A DNA stretch of 53,724 nt from Betaproteobacteria bacterium (GTDB taxonomy: Bacteria > Pseudomonadota > Gammaproteobacteria > Burkholderiales > Burkholderiaceae_C): positions 1 through 53,724 of the forward strand of contig JANXSZ010000034.1 of NCBI GenBank assembly GCA_025356445.1, given 5' to 3'. Under the pieces are notes generated by a model that worked only from the letters and a program-made list of their open reading frames with translations, ran no database searches and was not told where the DNA came from. The translations under genes were made by a program, and so were the position numbers. Position 1 is the stretch's first letter. The number at the start of each line of letters is the position of its first letter. Below, piece after piece: positions 25,574 to 34,567 of this stretch.

Positions 25574-27634
25574 ATGTTTACCAAAATCCTCATCGCCAAC
25601 CGGGGCGAGATCGCCTGCCGCGTCATTCTCACAGCCCGCAAAATGGGTATCCAAACTGTCGCTGTGTACTCGGACGCCGACAAAGACGCCCGCCATGTGG
25701 CGCTGGCGGACGAGGCTGTCAATATCGGCCCGGCACCCAGCCGCGAAAGCTACCTGGTGGCCGACAAAATCATTGCTGCATGCAAGGCGACGGGTGCGCA
25801 GGCGGTGCATCCTGGCTACGGCTTCCTGAGTGAGAACGCTGGTTTCGCCAAGCGTGTGGAAGAAGAGGGCATTGTCTTCATCGGCCCCAAGCACTACTCC
25901 ATCGCCGCCATGGGCGACAAGATTGAATCTAAGAAGCTGGCCGGTAAAGCCGGTGTGAACTGCATTCCTGGCGTAAACGATGCCATAGAAACAGCTGAAG
26001 CCGCTGTGGAAATCGCCAAAAGCATCGGCTACCCGGTGATGATCAAAGCCAGCGCGGGCGGTGGTGGCAAAGGTTTGCGGGTGGCGTTCAACGACAAAGA
26101 GGCGTTTGAAGGCTTCACCTCGTGCCGTAACGAAGCGCGTAACAGCTTTGGCGATGACCGCGTGTTCATTGAGAAGTTTGTGGAAGAACCTCGTCACATT
26201 GAAATCCAGCTGATCGGTGACAGTCAGGGCAATGTGATTTACCTTAATGAGCGCGAATGCTCCATCCAGCGCCGTCACCAAAAGGTGATTGAGGAAGCAC
26301 CGTCGCCTTTCATTACCGACGCGACCCGCAAAGCCATGGGTGAGCAGGCGGTGCAGTTGGCCCGGGCGGTGAAGTACCAAAGCGCAGGCACGGTGGAGTT
26401 CGTTGTTGGCAAAGACCAGAGTTTTTACTTTCTGGAAATGAACACCCGCTTGCAGGTGGAGCATCCTGTCACCGAATGCATCACTGGGTTGGATTTGGTG
26501 GAGCTGATGATCCGCGTGGCGGCGGGCGAAGCGCTGCCGCTGACGCAGGCTGAGGTGAAGCGCGAAGGCTGGGCTATCGAGTGCCGCATCAACGCGGAAG
26601 ACCCGTTCCGCAACTTCTTGCCGTCCACCGGGCGCTTGGTGCGCTTTCAGCCGCCCAAAGAGACGATGTTTGCATCGGATACCTCGCAGTGGCAAGGTGT
26701 TCGTGTCGATACAGGTGTGCAAGACGGCGGCGAAATACCGATGTTTTACGACTCGATGATCGCCAAACTCATCGTCCACGGCAAAGACCGCTTGGATGCG
26801 ATTGCCAAGATGCGTGAAGCCTTGAATGGTTTTGTGATTCGCGGCATCAGCAGCAACATCCCGTTTCAGGCTGCGTTGCTGGCGCACCCCAAGTTCGTAG
26901 CGGGCGATTTCAACACCGGCTTTATCGCTGAGAACTACGGCAAAGGCTTCTCTGCTGCGGATGTGCCGCACGACGATCCGCAACTGCTGACAGCGTTGGC
27001 GGCGTATGTGCAGCGCCGTGTGCTGGCGCGGGCCTCAGGCCTGAGCGGCCAATTGGCTGGGCACGGCGTCAAGGTGGGTGACGACTTTGTGGTGATTGCC
27101 TTGGGCGCGGGGGGGCAGAACCAGCCTCAGCCGGTGTCTGTGACGGATTTTCAAGCGGTATCGGGTTCCAGTGCAATTCAGGTGGGCAGTCGCCGCTATG
27201 ATATTTGTAGCAATTGGCATTTGGGCAGCGTGCGTATCCGTGGCACGGTGAATGGCCAAAGCTTCACTGCGCAAGTCGAGCGCGGTGGCCCTGGTGCCGC
27301 CCTGAAGAATCCGCTGGCGATTCGCGTGGCGCACAACGGTACGCAGCTGGACGCGATGGTGCTGTCGCCTCGTGCCGCCGAACTGCACGCGCTGATGCCG
27401 CACAAAGCCCCGCCTGACATGAGCCGCTTTGTGTTGTCCCCTATGCCTGGTTTGTTGGTGGAGGTTTCTGTACAGCCAGGTCAAAAAGTGCAGGCGGGTG
27501 AGCGGGTGGCCGTGATTGAGGCGATGAAGATGGAAAACGTGCTGTTTGCCTCCGCTGACGGTGTGGTCGCTAAAGTGATGGCCAACAAAGGCGAATCGCT
27601 CACGGTTGACCAGCCGATTGTGGAGTTTGCGTGA
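25574..27634 (+). CDS. pccA: Propionyl-CoA carboxylase alpha chain (biotin carboxylase and biotin carrier)
   Basis: 686 residues starting 20 bases after pccB. The N-terminal 450 residues are the biotin carboxylase ATP-grasp part ([23 protein letters not shown] loop [16 protein letters not shown], and [15 protein letters not shown]). A middle domain leads to the C-terminal biotinyl domain with EAMKMEN, in which Lys652 should be biotinylated. The enzyme uses ATP and bicarbonate to carboxylate biotin and passes the group to PccB. Its stop overlaps the next gene's ATG (GTGATG at 27631-27636). Four-gene order mutase, MeaB, PccB, PccA is seen in other betaproteobacteria. Confidence 0.95.
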   Translation: MFTKILIANRGEIACRVILTARKMGIQTVAVYSDADKDARHVALADEAVNIGPAPSRESYLVADKIIAACKATGAQAVHPGYGFLSENAGFAKRVEEEGIVFIGPKHYSIAAMGDKIESKKLAGKAGVNCIPGVNDAIETAEAAVEIAKSIGYPVMIKASAGGGGKGLRVAFNDKEAFEGFTSCRNEARNSFGDDRVFIEKFVEEPRHIEIQLIGDSQGNVIYLNERECSIQRRHQKVIEEAPSPFITDATRKAMGEQAVQLARAVKYQSAGTVEFVVGKDQSFYFLEMNTRLQVEHPVTECITGLDLVELMIRVAAGEALPLTQAEVKREGWAIECRINAEDPFRNFLPSTGRLVRFQPPKETMFASDTSQWQGVRVDTGVQDGGEIPMFYDSMIAKLIVHGKDRLDAIAKMREALNGFVIRGISSNIPFQAALLAHPKFVAGDFNTGFIAENYGKGFSAADVPHDDPQLLTALAAYVQRRVLARASGLSGQLAGHGVKVGDDFVVIALGAGGQNQPQPVSVTDFQAVSGSSAIQVGSRRYDICSNWHLGSVRIRGTVNGQSFTAQVERGGPGAALKNPLAIRVAHNGTQLDAMVLSPRAAELHALMPHKAPPDMSRFVLSPMPGLLVEVSVQPGQKVQAGERVAVIEAMKMENVLFASADGVVAKVMANKGESLTVDQPIVEFA

Positions 27635-28140
27635 TGGTTGCCCTGACTCACCCTGCCACGCGCCCCTTCAAAGTGCTGGGTATCCAGCAAATCGCTATCG
27701 GTGGTACCGACAAAATGCGCTTGCAAAAGCTCTGGGTTGATCTGTTGGGTCTGGAAGTGACCGGTACTTTCAAGAGCGAGCGTGAGAACGTGGATGAAGA
27801 TATCTGTTCGCTGGGTGTTGGCCCGTTCAAGGTGGAGGTGGATTTGATGCAGCCACTGAACATTGACAAAAAACCTGCCGTCCACACCACGCCACTGAAC
27901 CATGTGGGGCTGTGGATTGATGATTTGCCCGCAGCGGTGACATGGCTAAGTGCTCAAGGCCTGCGTTTTGCCCCTGGCGGTATCCGGCAAGGTGCAGCAG
28001 GTTTTGATATTTGCTTTGTGCACCCCAAGGGCAATGACGAGTTGCCCATTGGCGGTGAAGGTGTGTTGATTGAACTGGTACAGGCCCCTGCGGAGGTTGT
28101 GAATGCCTTTGCCGCATTGGCCGCTGCGCACCTCAACTGA
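27634..28140 (+). CDS. VOC-family protein, methylmalonyl-CoA epimerase-like
   Basis: 168 residues from ATG 27634, overlapping the pccA stop. Two VOC (glyoxalase) beta-alpha-beta-beta-beta units are visible: [20 protein letters not shown] and [20 protein letters not shown]. In methylmalonyl-CoA epimerase the metal ligands are His, Gln, His and Glu. Here the second His (LNHVGLW) and Glu ([10 protein letters not shown]) are present, but the first His of the usual DHVAI motif is replaced by Gln19 in GIQQIAIGG, and the Gln position is shifted (VEVDLMQPL). The expected role is to convert between (S)- and (R)-methylmalonyl-CoA so the mutase can act. The substitution leaves open whether it binds metal normally or does a related reaction. 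Confidence 0.7.
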   Translation: MVALTHPATRPFKVLGIQQIAIGGTDKMRLQKLWVDLLGLEVTGTFKSERENVDEDICSLGVGPFKVEVDLMQPLNIDKKPAVHTTPLNHVGLWIDDLPAAVTWLSAQGLRFAPGGIRQGAAGFDICFVHPKGNDELPIGGEGVLIELVQAPAEVVNAFAALAAAHLN

Positions 28141-28274
28141 GCGCTGCAAAAACGTGTTCAAAACGACCACCACGGTGGCATGTTGAACGGTAGGGGAATA
28201 GCAACCCCCTGACTGTTCGGGCTACTGCTTGTCCCCTATAGTAGAAGCTTTCCGAAGCACTCAGAAGGACGACG

Positions 28275-30620
28275 ATGGCAAGCGTAAAAAGCACCCTGGA
28301 CAGTGGGGAAAAACTAGGCCTCTGGTCGCCTGGGATGTGGTTTTTGCGGCGCGTGCGGTTCCCTGTCAAGCTGGGCTTGCTGGCTGTCATCATTCTTCTC
28401 CCCATGATCGTGGTGGCGCTTCGCCTGTTCATGAGCCAAGCCGATGCAGTGGCCTCCACCAATGCCGAGATAGATGGCCTGCAAGTGATCAAGCCCACGA
28501 TCGCACTGGTGACGCAGCTGCAAAAACACCGAGGACAAAACAACTTGGTGTTGGCCGGTAATGCGGCTGTTGTGCCCGCACGCGATGAAACCAGGCGTTT
28601 GGCGCTGGCTGCCTTGGCCAGTGTGGATGCCGCTGTGAAGGCTGTGCCAGACTTGAAGCTGGACGCTGACTGGAGCCCTTTGCGCGAGCGTGCCCAGGCC
28701 CTGACCACCGATCAGCCAGGTGCCAAGGCCGCAGAGAGCTTCAAGCAGCACACGGATGCCGTGCAAGCGTTGCAGCATTTCATTTACTTGTTGGCTGACC
28801 GTTCCACCTTGTTGTTTGACCCCGAGCCAGCGCCTTACATGCTGATGGATGCGTTGGTGTCACGCACCGGCCCGTGGTCTGAGCAAATTGGCCAGCTTCG
28901 GGGGGCCGGTGCGGCCCATCTGGTGTCGGCAACCCCTGATGTGATGGCGCGTTCAGGGTTGTTGGCCAGGGCTGACCGCTTGACCCAAACAGCGACTGAC
29001 AACAAGTTCATCTTGTCGTTGCTGACGCCGTATGACAACGCCCCTTTGGGCGTGGCCGAGGCACTGGAAAGCTCGCTGGCGTTCACCGCTGCTTCTCGGG
29101 TCGCTTTTGGTGTGGATGCACCTCCCGGTGACAGCGCTGCCTATTTCGCAGCGGGTACTCTGGCTATTGATGCTTTGCTGGGGGTCAATGCCAAGTTACA
29201 AGACCGGTTGGAGTTTTTGTTGCTGGCCCGGGCTGGCAAACTCCAGCAAGAGCGCACGCTGCTGGCCGTTGGTCTGATCGCCGGTATCACCCTGCTGGGT
29301 TATTTGATGATTAGCTTTTACCGAGCCTTCAGCGTTGATTTGGGGCGACTCAGTTATGCGCTGGCGCAAATGGCAGAAGGCAATTTGCGCGTGACGGCGA
29401 CCGTACGCAGTCAGGATGAGATTGGTGATTTGGCTAACTTGTTAAGGGTGATGATCCGCAATGTGTCGAGCATGGTGGCCGCCGTGGGCAGCGATTCCGC
29501 CTTGGTTGCGCATGCGGGCCGCAACCTGAGTGAAGGTAACCAAGACCTCGCCAACCGCACTGAGCAGCAGGCGGCCAACCTGGAGCAAACGGCGGCCAGC
29601 GTGCAAGAACTGGCGTCTACGGTGCAGCAAAACGCTGAATCGGCCAAAGCGGTAGATTTGCAGGCATTGCAAGTTCGCACGCTAGCGGATGAGGGCGCCC
29701 AGTCGATGACAGCAGCCATCATCTCTGTCGAGGCAATTCAGCAAAGCGCCCAGCGCATGAGCGACATCATCAGTGTGATCGACAGCCTGGCCTTTCAGAC
29801 CAACATCCTGGCGCTGAACGCCGCTGTAGAGGCGGCACGGGCTGGCGAGCAGGGCAGGGGCTTTGCGGTGGTGGCCAGCGAAGTGCGCCTGCTGGCCAAG
29901 CGCTCAGCTGAAAGTGCCAAAGAAATTCGCCAGTTGATACAGGCATCGTCTGCACAAGTAGAGGCCAGCGTGGGGCAAATTCGTGTTGCTGGCGAGCGCA
30001 TTGCGCAAATTGTGACTGGCATTCGTGATGTGGCGACCACCCTGTCACACATCTCTACAGCCAGCGCAGAACAAAGTGCGGGCCTCAAAGAAATTTCACA
30101 GGCGGTGTCCCAGCTTGATGAAATCACCCAGCGCAATGGCGAAATGGTGGAGCGCGCGGTACGCCAATCCCACAGCCTGGAGCAACGGGCGTCCACGTTG
30201 ACTGAGATGGCCGTGGAGTTCAAGCTGCTGCAAGGCACGGCGTATGAGGCCAGTGCGCTGATGGACAAAGCCACCGCTTACCGGGGCACATGCAGCAAAG
30301 ATGCGTATCTGCGTGGCCTGACCGACCCCAATAATGGCTTTTTTGAGCGTGATATGTATGTGTTTGCGCTTAATGCCAATGGCACTTACCTGGCCTTTGC
30401 GGGCAACCCAGCCAAGGTCAACACTCGCGTGCAAGACGTGCCTGGCATTGATGGGGACGGCCTGATTCGCGCTATCGTGGCGCAAGCAGACGAGCAGCCG
30501 GGCTGGGTGCTTTACGACATTACCAACCCCACCACCGGCAATGTGCAGACCAAAATGTCGTTTGTGCGCCGCATTGATGATGTCTACGTGGGCTGCGGTG
30601 TCTACAAAACCTTGGTGTGA
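28275..30620 (+). CDS. Methyl-accepting chemotaxis protein with C-terminal Cache domain
   Basis: 781 residues. First membrane helix at 32-52 ([20 protein letters not shown]), then a periplasmic helical domain to about residue 320, second membrane helix near 330-348 ([20 protein letters not shown]) and HAMP at 350-402. The signalling domain has its conserved hairpin at about 505-540 ([40 protein letters not shown]). After the coiled coil, residues 655-781 are a Cache-like sensor ([18 protein letters not shown], then VKTKMS-like strand and VGCGVYKT). Putting a Cache domain after the signalling hairpin places it in the cytoplasm, opposite the usual topology. No CheB/CheR pentapeptide is visible at the C-terminus. 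The 3' end overlaps rsxB by 19 bases. Confidence 0.9.
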   Translation: MASVKSTLDSGEKLGLWSPGMWFLRRVRFPVKLGLLAVIILLPMIVVALRLFMSQADAVASTNAEIDGLQVIKPTIALVTQLQKHRGQNNLVLAGNAAVVPARDETRRLALAALASVDAAVKAVPDLKLDADWSPLRERAQALTTDQPGAKAAESFKQHTDAVQALQHFIYLLADRSTLLFDPEPAPYMLMDALVSRTGPWSEQIGQLRGAGAAHLVSATPDVMARSGLLARADRLTQTATDNKFILSLLTPYDNAPLGVAEALESSLAFTAASRVAFGVDAPPGDSAAYFAAGTLAIDALLGVNAKLQDRLEFLLLARAGKLQQERTLLAVGLIAGITLLGYLMISFYRAFSVDLGRLSYALAQMAEGNLRVTATVRSQDEIGDLANLLRVMIRNVSSMVAAVGSDSALVAHAGRNLSEGNQDLANRTEQQAANLEQTAASVQELASTVQQNAESAKAVDLQALQVRTLADEGAQSMTAAIISVEAIQQSAQRMSDIISVIDSLAFQTNILALNAAVEAARAGEQGRGFAVVASEVRLLAKRSAESAKEIRQLIQASSAQVEASVGQIRVAGERIAQIVTGIRDVATTLSHISTASAEQSAGLKEISQAVSQLDEITQRNGEMVERAVRQSHSLEQRASTLTEMAVEFKLLQGTAYEASALMDKATAYRGTCSKDAYLRGLTDPNNGFFERDMYVFALNANGTYLAFAGNPAKVNTRVQDVPGIDGDGLIRAIVAQADEQPGWVLYDITNPTTGNVQTKMSFVRRIDDVYVGCGVYKTLV

Positions 30621-31285
30621 GTGCCCGTTTGGCGGCGCTCGCGGGCGCGGGCCAAGGCCGAGGCGATGAGGGCCTGTTTCACGTCTTGTGCGGGGCTTGG
30701 GGTTTTGCCGGTATCGGCACCAACGCCTTGTGCCAGAGCGGGCATTTCAGGGGCCATTAAACCGTGTAAGGTCGATTTATGCGCATCCTGCTTTAATCTG
30801 ATGCTGCGAAATTCATAGCGATTTTGTGCCTGCCGTGCTTGAGCACCTGACCAGGCTGCCCAACCAGTGTGCGTACCGCTGGCATTTTCCAACACGATGC
30901 AGTCCACCGGGCAGACAGGCAAGCAGAGTTCGCAGCCCGTGCAATGGGCTTCTTGTACCGTGTGCATCACCTTGTTGGTGCCGATGATGGCATCGGTCGG
31001 GCAAGCTGCAATGCACAGCGTGCAGCCTATGCACCAGTTTTCGTCAATGAATGCGACGCTGCGGGGCGTTTCCAGGCCGTGTGCTGGGTTCAGCGGCAGC
31101 ACGGGCCGACCGGTGATCGCCGCCAGCCGCGCAATGCCCTCTGCGCCACCGGGTGGGCACTGGTTGATGGCCACGCCCTCAGCCGCTATGGCTTGGGCGT
31201 AGGTTGCACAGTCCGGGTAGCCGCAGCGGGTGCATTGCGTTTGTGGCAGGGCACCCAGCAGCTGATGGGCCAGCGGCGAGATCAC
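30602..31285 (-). CDS. rsxB: RnfB/RsxB-like iron-sulfur electron transfer protein
   Basis: 227 residues. The N-terminal four-Cys 4Fe-4S motif is [17 protein letters not shown]... NQCPPGG. Two further ferredoxin clusters follow: [20 protein letters not shown] and [20 protein letters not shown]. The typical RnfB N-terminal membrane helix is missing, so it starts directly with the cluster domain. Subunit B of Rnf/Rsx complexes passes electrons to a ferredoxin pool and in E. coli helps reduce SoxR. The other rnf genes are not here, as is common for stand-alone copies in betaproteobacteria. It is convergent with the chemoreceptor gene and overlaps it by 19 bases. Confidence 0.85.
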   Translation of the reverse strand: MISPLAHQLLGALPQTQCTRCGYPDCATYAQAIAAEGVAINQCPPGGAEGIARLAAITGRPVLPLNPAHGLETPRSVAFIDENWCIGCTLCIAACPTDAIIGTNKVMHTVQEAHCTGCELCLPVCPVDCIVLENASGTHTGWAAWSGAQARQAQNRYEFRSIRLKQDAHKSTLHGLMAPEMPALAQGVGADTGKTPSPAQDVKQALIASALARARERRQTGTHTKVL

Positions 31286-31342
31286 GTTATGAACAACGCG
31301 CCATTGCGCCCCTGTTCCTGATCCAGACTGGCGAACACGCTA

Positions 31343-32755
31343 TCAGCGCTTGTTGCCCGATTTGCCGTTGTGCTTGGCACTGACGGCAGGTGCCGATGGG
31401 GATGTGGTCGGCGTTGTGGGTTTGGCATCTGCTACGGTAGTGATAGCGGCTGTAGCCGATGCAGCTTGCACTGGCACCTTATTTGCCGTTGCAACATGGT
31501 GCTTCAAAATGAATTGCTTCACCACGGGGTACACCACTTCGCGCCAACGCCGTCCTGCGAAGATGCCGTAATGGCCTGCGCCTGCGGCTTCCAGGTGCTG
31601 GTGCTGGTCAGCGGGGATACCGCTGCACAGGCTGTGCGCTGCTTGGGTCTGGCCAGAGCCGGAGATATCGTCCAGCTCGCCTTCTACGGTGAGCAACGCG
31701 GTGGTGGTGATGTCGGACGGGCGAACGTGCGCCACTTGGCCATCCACGCCCTTCACGTCCCAAGTGCCTTTGACCAGGCTGAAATCCTGGAACACGGTGT
31801 GGATGGTTTCCAGGTAGTAATCAGCGTCCATGTCGAGCACGGCGTTGTATTCGTCGTAGAACTTGCGGTGTGCTTCTACGCTGGCGTCATCACCCTTGAT
31901 CAGGTCTTTGAAGTAGTCGTAATGGCTGGTGGCGTGGCGGTCTGGGTTCATCGCCACAAAGCCGGTGTGCTGCAAAAAGCCAGGGTAGACGCGGCGACCG
32001 GCACCGGGGAAGTTCTTCGGCACGGTGTAGATCACGTTGTTTTCAAACCAGGAGTACGGTTTGTTCATCGCGAGGTTGTTCACGGCGGTGGGTGACTTGC
32101 TGGCGTCGATCGGGCCACCCATCATGGTCATGCTCAGGGGGGTGGTTTCACCGCGTGAAGCCATCAGGGACACCGCAGCCAGTACCGGCACGGTAGGCTG
32201 GCACACGCTCACCACGTGGCAGTTGCCGTAAATGCCTTGCAGGTGGCGGATGAACTCTTGCACATAGTTGACGTAGTCGTCCAGATGGAATTCACCTTCA
32301 GACATAGGTACCAAGCGGGCGTTGCGCCAGTCGGTCACATACACCTTGTGGTCTTTGAGCATGGTGCCTACGGTGTCGCGCAACAGCGTGGCGTAGTGGC
32401 CTGACAGGGGGGCCACGATCAGCACGGGGGGCTGGCCCTTGAGTTTGGTCAGGGTTTCCGTGTTGTCAGAAAAACGCTTGAAGCGGCGCAGTTCGCAAAA
32501 GGGCTTGTTCAGCTCGATGCGTTCATGGATGGCGATTTCTACCCCGTCCACGTCCACCGTGCGGATGTCAAATGTGGGTTTTTCGTAGTCTTTGCCCAAG
32601 CGGTAAACCAGATCAAAGCCCGCAGACATGCGCTGCGAATAAGGGTTTTGGCCAAACATGCTCAGCGGATTGCCCAGCATTTTGGCTGTCGCTTGAGAAA
32701 AATCAGCAAAGGGCTCCATCAGGGAGCGCTGGGATTCATAAATTTGGTACAGCAT
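31343..32755 (-). CDS. phaZ: Intracellular polyhydroxyalkanoate depolymerase PhaZ
   Basis: 470 residues from ATG 32755 (the longer frame from 32845 adds an unlikely leader). It hydrolyses stored poly(3-hydroxybutyrate). Family marks: MLYQIYESQRSLMEPFADFS at the start, APLSGHYATLLRDTVGTML, and the catalytic Cys185 in VVSVCQPTVPVLAAV, which replaces the usual lipase Ser (as Cys183 in Ralstonia PhaZ1). Catalytic Asp and His follow in LLTVEGELDDISG and GAGHYGIFAGRRWRE. The last 45 residues, after VKQFILKHHV, are a low-complexity Ala/Thr/Lys/Pro tail ending KHNGKSGNKR, which could bind granules or nucleoid; this is inference. Confidence 0.92.
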   Translation of the reverse strand: MLYQIYESQRSLMEPFADFSQATAKMLGNPLSMFGQNPYSQRMSAGFDLVYRLGKDYEKPTFDIRTVDVDGVEIAIHERIELNKPFCELRRFKRFSDNTETLTKLKGQPPVLIVAPLSGHYATLLRDTVGTMLKDHKVYVTDWRNARLVPMSEGEFHLDDYVNYVQEFIRHLQGIYGNCHVVSVCQPTVPVLAAVSLMASRGETTPLSMTMMGGPIDASKSPTAVNNLAMNKPYSWFENNVIYTVPKNFPGAGRRVYPGFLQHTGFVAMNPDRHATSHYDYFKDLIKGDDASVEAHRKFYDEYNAVLDMDADYYLETIHTVFQDFSLVKGTWDVKGVDGQVAHVRPSDITTTALLTVEGELDDISGSGQTQAAHSLCSGIPADQHQHLEAAGAGHYGIFAGRRWREVVYPVVKQFILKHHVATANKVPVQAASATAAITTVADAKPTTPTTSPSAPAVSAKHNGKSGNKR

Positions 32756-32877
32756 GGGGAAATCCGGTTTCAGCAAAAATGTTGCAGTGCAATATAACAG
32801 CAGTAGGCCGGTTTCGTGTGGAGTGAAAACACCAATATGAGGCAACTTGTTACGAAGTGTGCCTATGTTGTTTTGCG

Positions 32878-32899
32878 TTCAATACCGTTTCAATACCGT
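32878..32899. repeat. Tandem 11-base repeat upstream of phaZ
   Basis: Two adjacent copies of TTCAATACCGT lie between the phaZ start and the folD stop. On the minus strand the same DNA reads TTGAAACGG TATTGAAC, containing two TTGAA hexamers that could be overlapping -35 boxes for phaZ. No partner -10 box is clear. Confidence 0.6.
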
Positions 32900-32937
32900 T
32901 ATAGATTGAAATCAGCGTACACCCGTGGCTTTAAGCG

Positions 32938-33783
32938 TCAGGCCCGTTCCGCCGCTTCCAGCGTGTTCACCAGCAGCATGGTGATGGTCATCGGTCCCAC
33001 ACCGCCGGGCACAGGGGTGATAAAGCTGGCGACTTCTTTCACGCCTGCGAAGTCCACGTCACCGCACAGTTTGCCTTCGTCATTGCGGTTCATGCCGACA
33101 TCCAGCACCACGGCACCGGGTTTCACCATGTCGGCAGTCAGCACGTTGCGCTTGCCCACGGCAGCGACGATCACGTCGGCTTGCAGCGTCATCGCTTTCA
33201 GGTCTGGGGTGCCGCTGTGGCAGATGGTGACGGTGGCGTTCTTTTGCAGCAGCATCAGGGCCATGGGTTTGCCGACGATGTTCGAGCGGCCAATCACCAC
33301 AGCGTGCTTGCCTTTGAGGTCGTAGCCTATGCTTTCCAGCATCTTCATGCAGCCGTAGGGTGTGCAAGGCCAGAAGCCAGGCATGCCGGTCACCAAAGCC
33401 CCGGCGCTGGCGATGTGGAAGCCGTCCACGTCTTTCAGCGGCGAGATCGCCTCAATCACTTTTTGCGCGTCAATATGGGCAGGCAGGGGCAGTTGCACCA
33501 GAATGCCGTGGATACTGGGGTCGTTGTTCAGGGCTTCCACGCGGGCGAGCAGGGCGGCTTCGGTGAGGGTGGCTTCGTGCTTTTCCAGCAGCGAATACAA
33601 GCCGTTGTCTTCGCAGGCTTTGACTTTGTTGCGCACGTAAACCTGTGATGCGGCGTTGTCGCCCACCAAAATCACAGCCAAGCCGGGCGTGATGCCACGG
33701 GCTTTGAGCACCGCAGCACGTTCGGCGGCTTGCGTGCGCAGTTGCTTGGAGAGGGCATTGCCGTCGATGAGTTGGGCTGTCAT
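32938..33783 (-). CDS. folD: Bifunctional methylenetetrahydrofolate dehydrogenase/cyclohydrolase FolD
   Basis: 281 residues. It interconverts 5,10-methylene- and 10-formyl-tetrahydrofolate with NADP in the cytoplasm. Signature segments are [13 protein letters not shown] (catalytic Lys in the first domain), [24 protein letters not shown], and the Rossmann part [18 protein letters not shown] with the C-terminal [18 protein letters not shown]. Length is normal. It stands alone, downstream of a terminator that ends the two-component system. Confidence 0.96.
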   Translation of the reverse strand: MTAQLIDGNALSKQLRTQAAERAAVLKARGITPGLAVILVGDNAASQVYVRNKVKACEDNGLYSLLEKHEATLTEAALLARVEALNNDPSIHGILVQLPLPAHIDAQKVIEAISPLKDVDGFHIASAGALVTGMPGFWPCTPYGCMKMLESIGYDLKGKHAVVIGRSNIVGKPMALMLLQKNATVTICHSGTPDLKAMTLQADVIVAAVGKRNVLTADMVKPGAVVLDVGMNRNDEGKLCGDVDFAGVKEVASFITPVPGGVGPMTITMLLVNTLEAAERA

Positions 33784-33813
33784 GGGGTGTGCTTTTAAGG
33801 GTATTTCTGAAAT

Positions 33814-33846
33814 GAAAAACGCCCGTTGTACAAGACATACGGGCGT
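33814..33846 (-). terminator. Rho-independent terminator after fixJ-like gene
   Basis: On the minus strand an eight-base perfect stem (ACGCCCGT/ACGGGCGT, at 33846-33839 and 33826-33819) with a 12-base loop is followed by TTTTTC. It separates the response regulator (ends 33870) from folD (starts 33783). Confidence 0.8.
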
Positions 33847-33869
33847 AGTGTGCTATGAATAGCAGAGCG

Positions 33870-34496
33870 TTAAGTTTTAGGTGCGTTCTGCCCCAGAGCG
33901 ATCTTCAGCAAATCGGCCACGGTGTTGGCATTGAGCTTTTCCATGATGTTGGCTCGGTGCGCTTCCACGGTCTTGATACTGATGCCCAGGTCGTCAGCGA
34001 TTTGCTTGTTCAGGCGGCCAGCGACGATGCGCTCCAGCACCTGTGCTTCGCGGCTGGTGAGTTTGGACAGCAGTGCGCCCCGGCTGGCAGCTTGCTGGAA
34101 GTCTGCGAAGGCGCTCTTGGCGGTTTCCAGCATGCGCTCGACCAAGCTCACGAGTTCTTCTTCCTTGAAGGGCTTCTGGATGAAGTCCATCGCTCCCTTT
34201 TTCATGGTGTCCACCGCCATGGGCACGTCGCCGTGGCCAGTGATGAACACGATGGGCAGGGGGGAGCGGCGTTCGATCAGGCGGTCTTGCAGCTCCAGAC
34301 CGGTCATGCCACCCATGCGGATGTCCACGATCAGGCAGGCGACTTCGCGTGCGTCGTAACGCGAGAGAAAGGATTCTGCCGAGTCGTAGCAGCACACCCG
34401 GTAGTCTTTGCCCTCCAGCAGCCATTGCAAGGAGTCGCGCACGGCCTCGTCGTCATCTACGACATACACAGTGCCTTTTTTGGGAATCAAACTCAT
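33870..34496 (-). CDS. FixJ-family response regulator
   Basis: 208 residues from ATG 34496; a longer open frame exists upstream but has no receiver sequence. The receiver domain at 10-125 has the acidic pocket VVDDDEAVR and the phospho-acceptor Asp in CLIVDIRMGG, with Thr and Lys in ITGHGD and FIQKPF. The C-terminal LuxR/NarL-type helix-turn-helix is LTSREAQVLERIVAGRLN followed by IKTVEAHRANIMEKL. FixJ-type regulators activate transcription when phosphorylated. Its gene follows the histidine kinase by 71 bases on the same strand, forming a two-component pair divergent from aceE. Confidence 0.93.
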   Translation of the reverse strand: MSLIPKKGTVYVVDDDEAVRDSLQWLLEGKDYRVCCYDSAESFLSRYDAREVACLIVDIRMGGMTGLELQDRLIERRSPLPIVFITGHGDVPMAVDTMKKGAMDFIQKPFKEEELVSLVERMLETAKSAFADFQQAASRGALLSKLTSREAQVLERIVAGRLNKQIADDLGISIKTVEAHRANIMEKLNANTVADLLKIALGQNAPKT

Positions 34497-34567
34497 GCAG
34501 TAATCCTGGGGTCGTCTCAAGGGTTTTGAAGAGGGCTGGCGGGGATGGGTCAGCAATCGTTTGAGGG

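Noticed and set aside
25223-26983. Very long minus-strand frame opposite pccA
   Set aside because: The opposite strand codes unambiguously for the carboxylase alpha chain; the long frame is a product of GC-skewed codon use.
32878-32899. Possible second CRISPR or insertion element
   Set aside because: Only two copies of an 11-base unit are present, with no spacer; it is a local tandem duplication.
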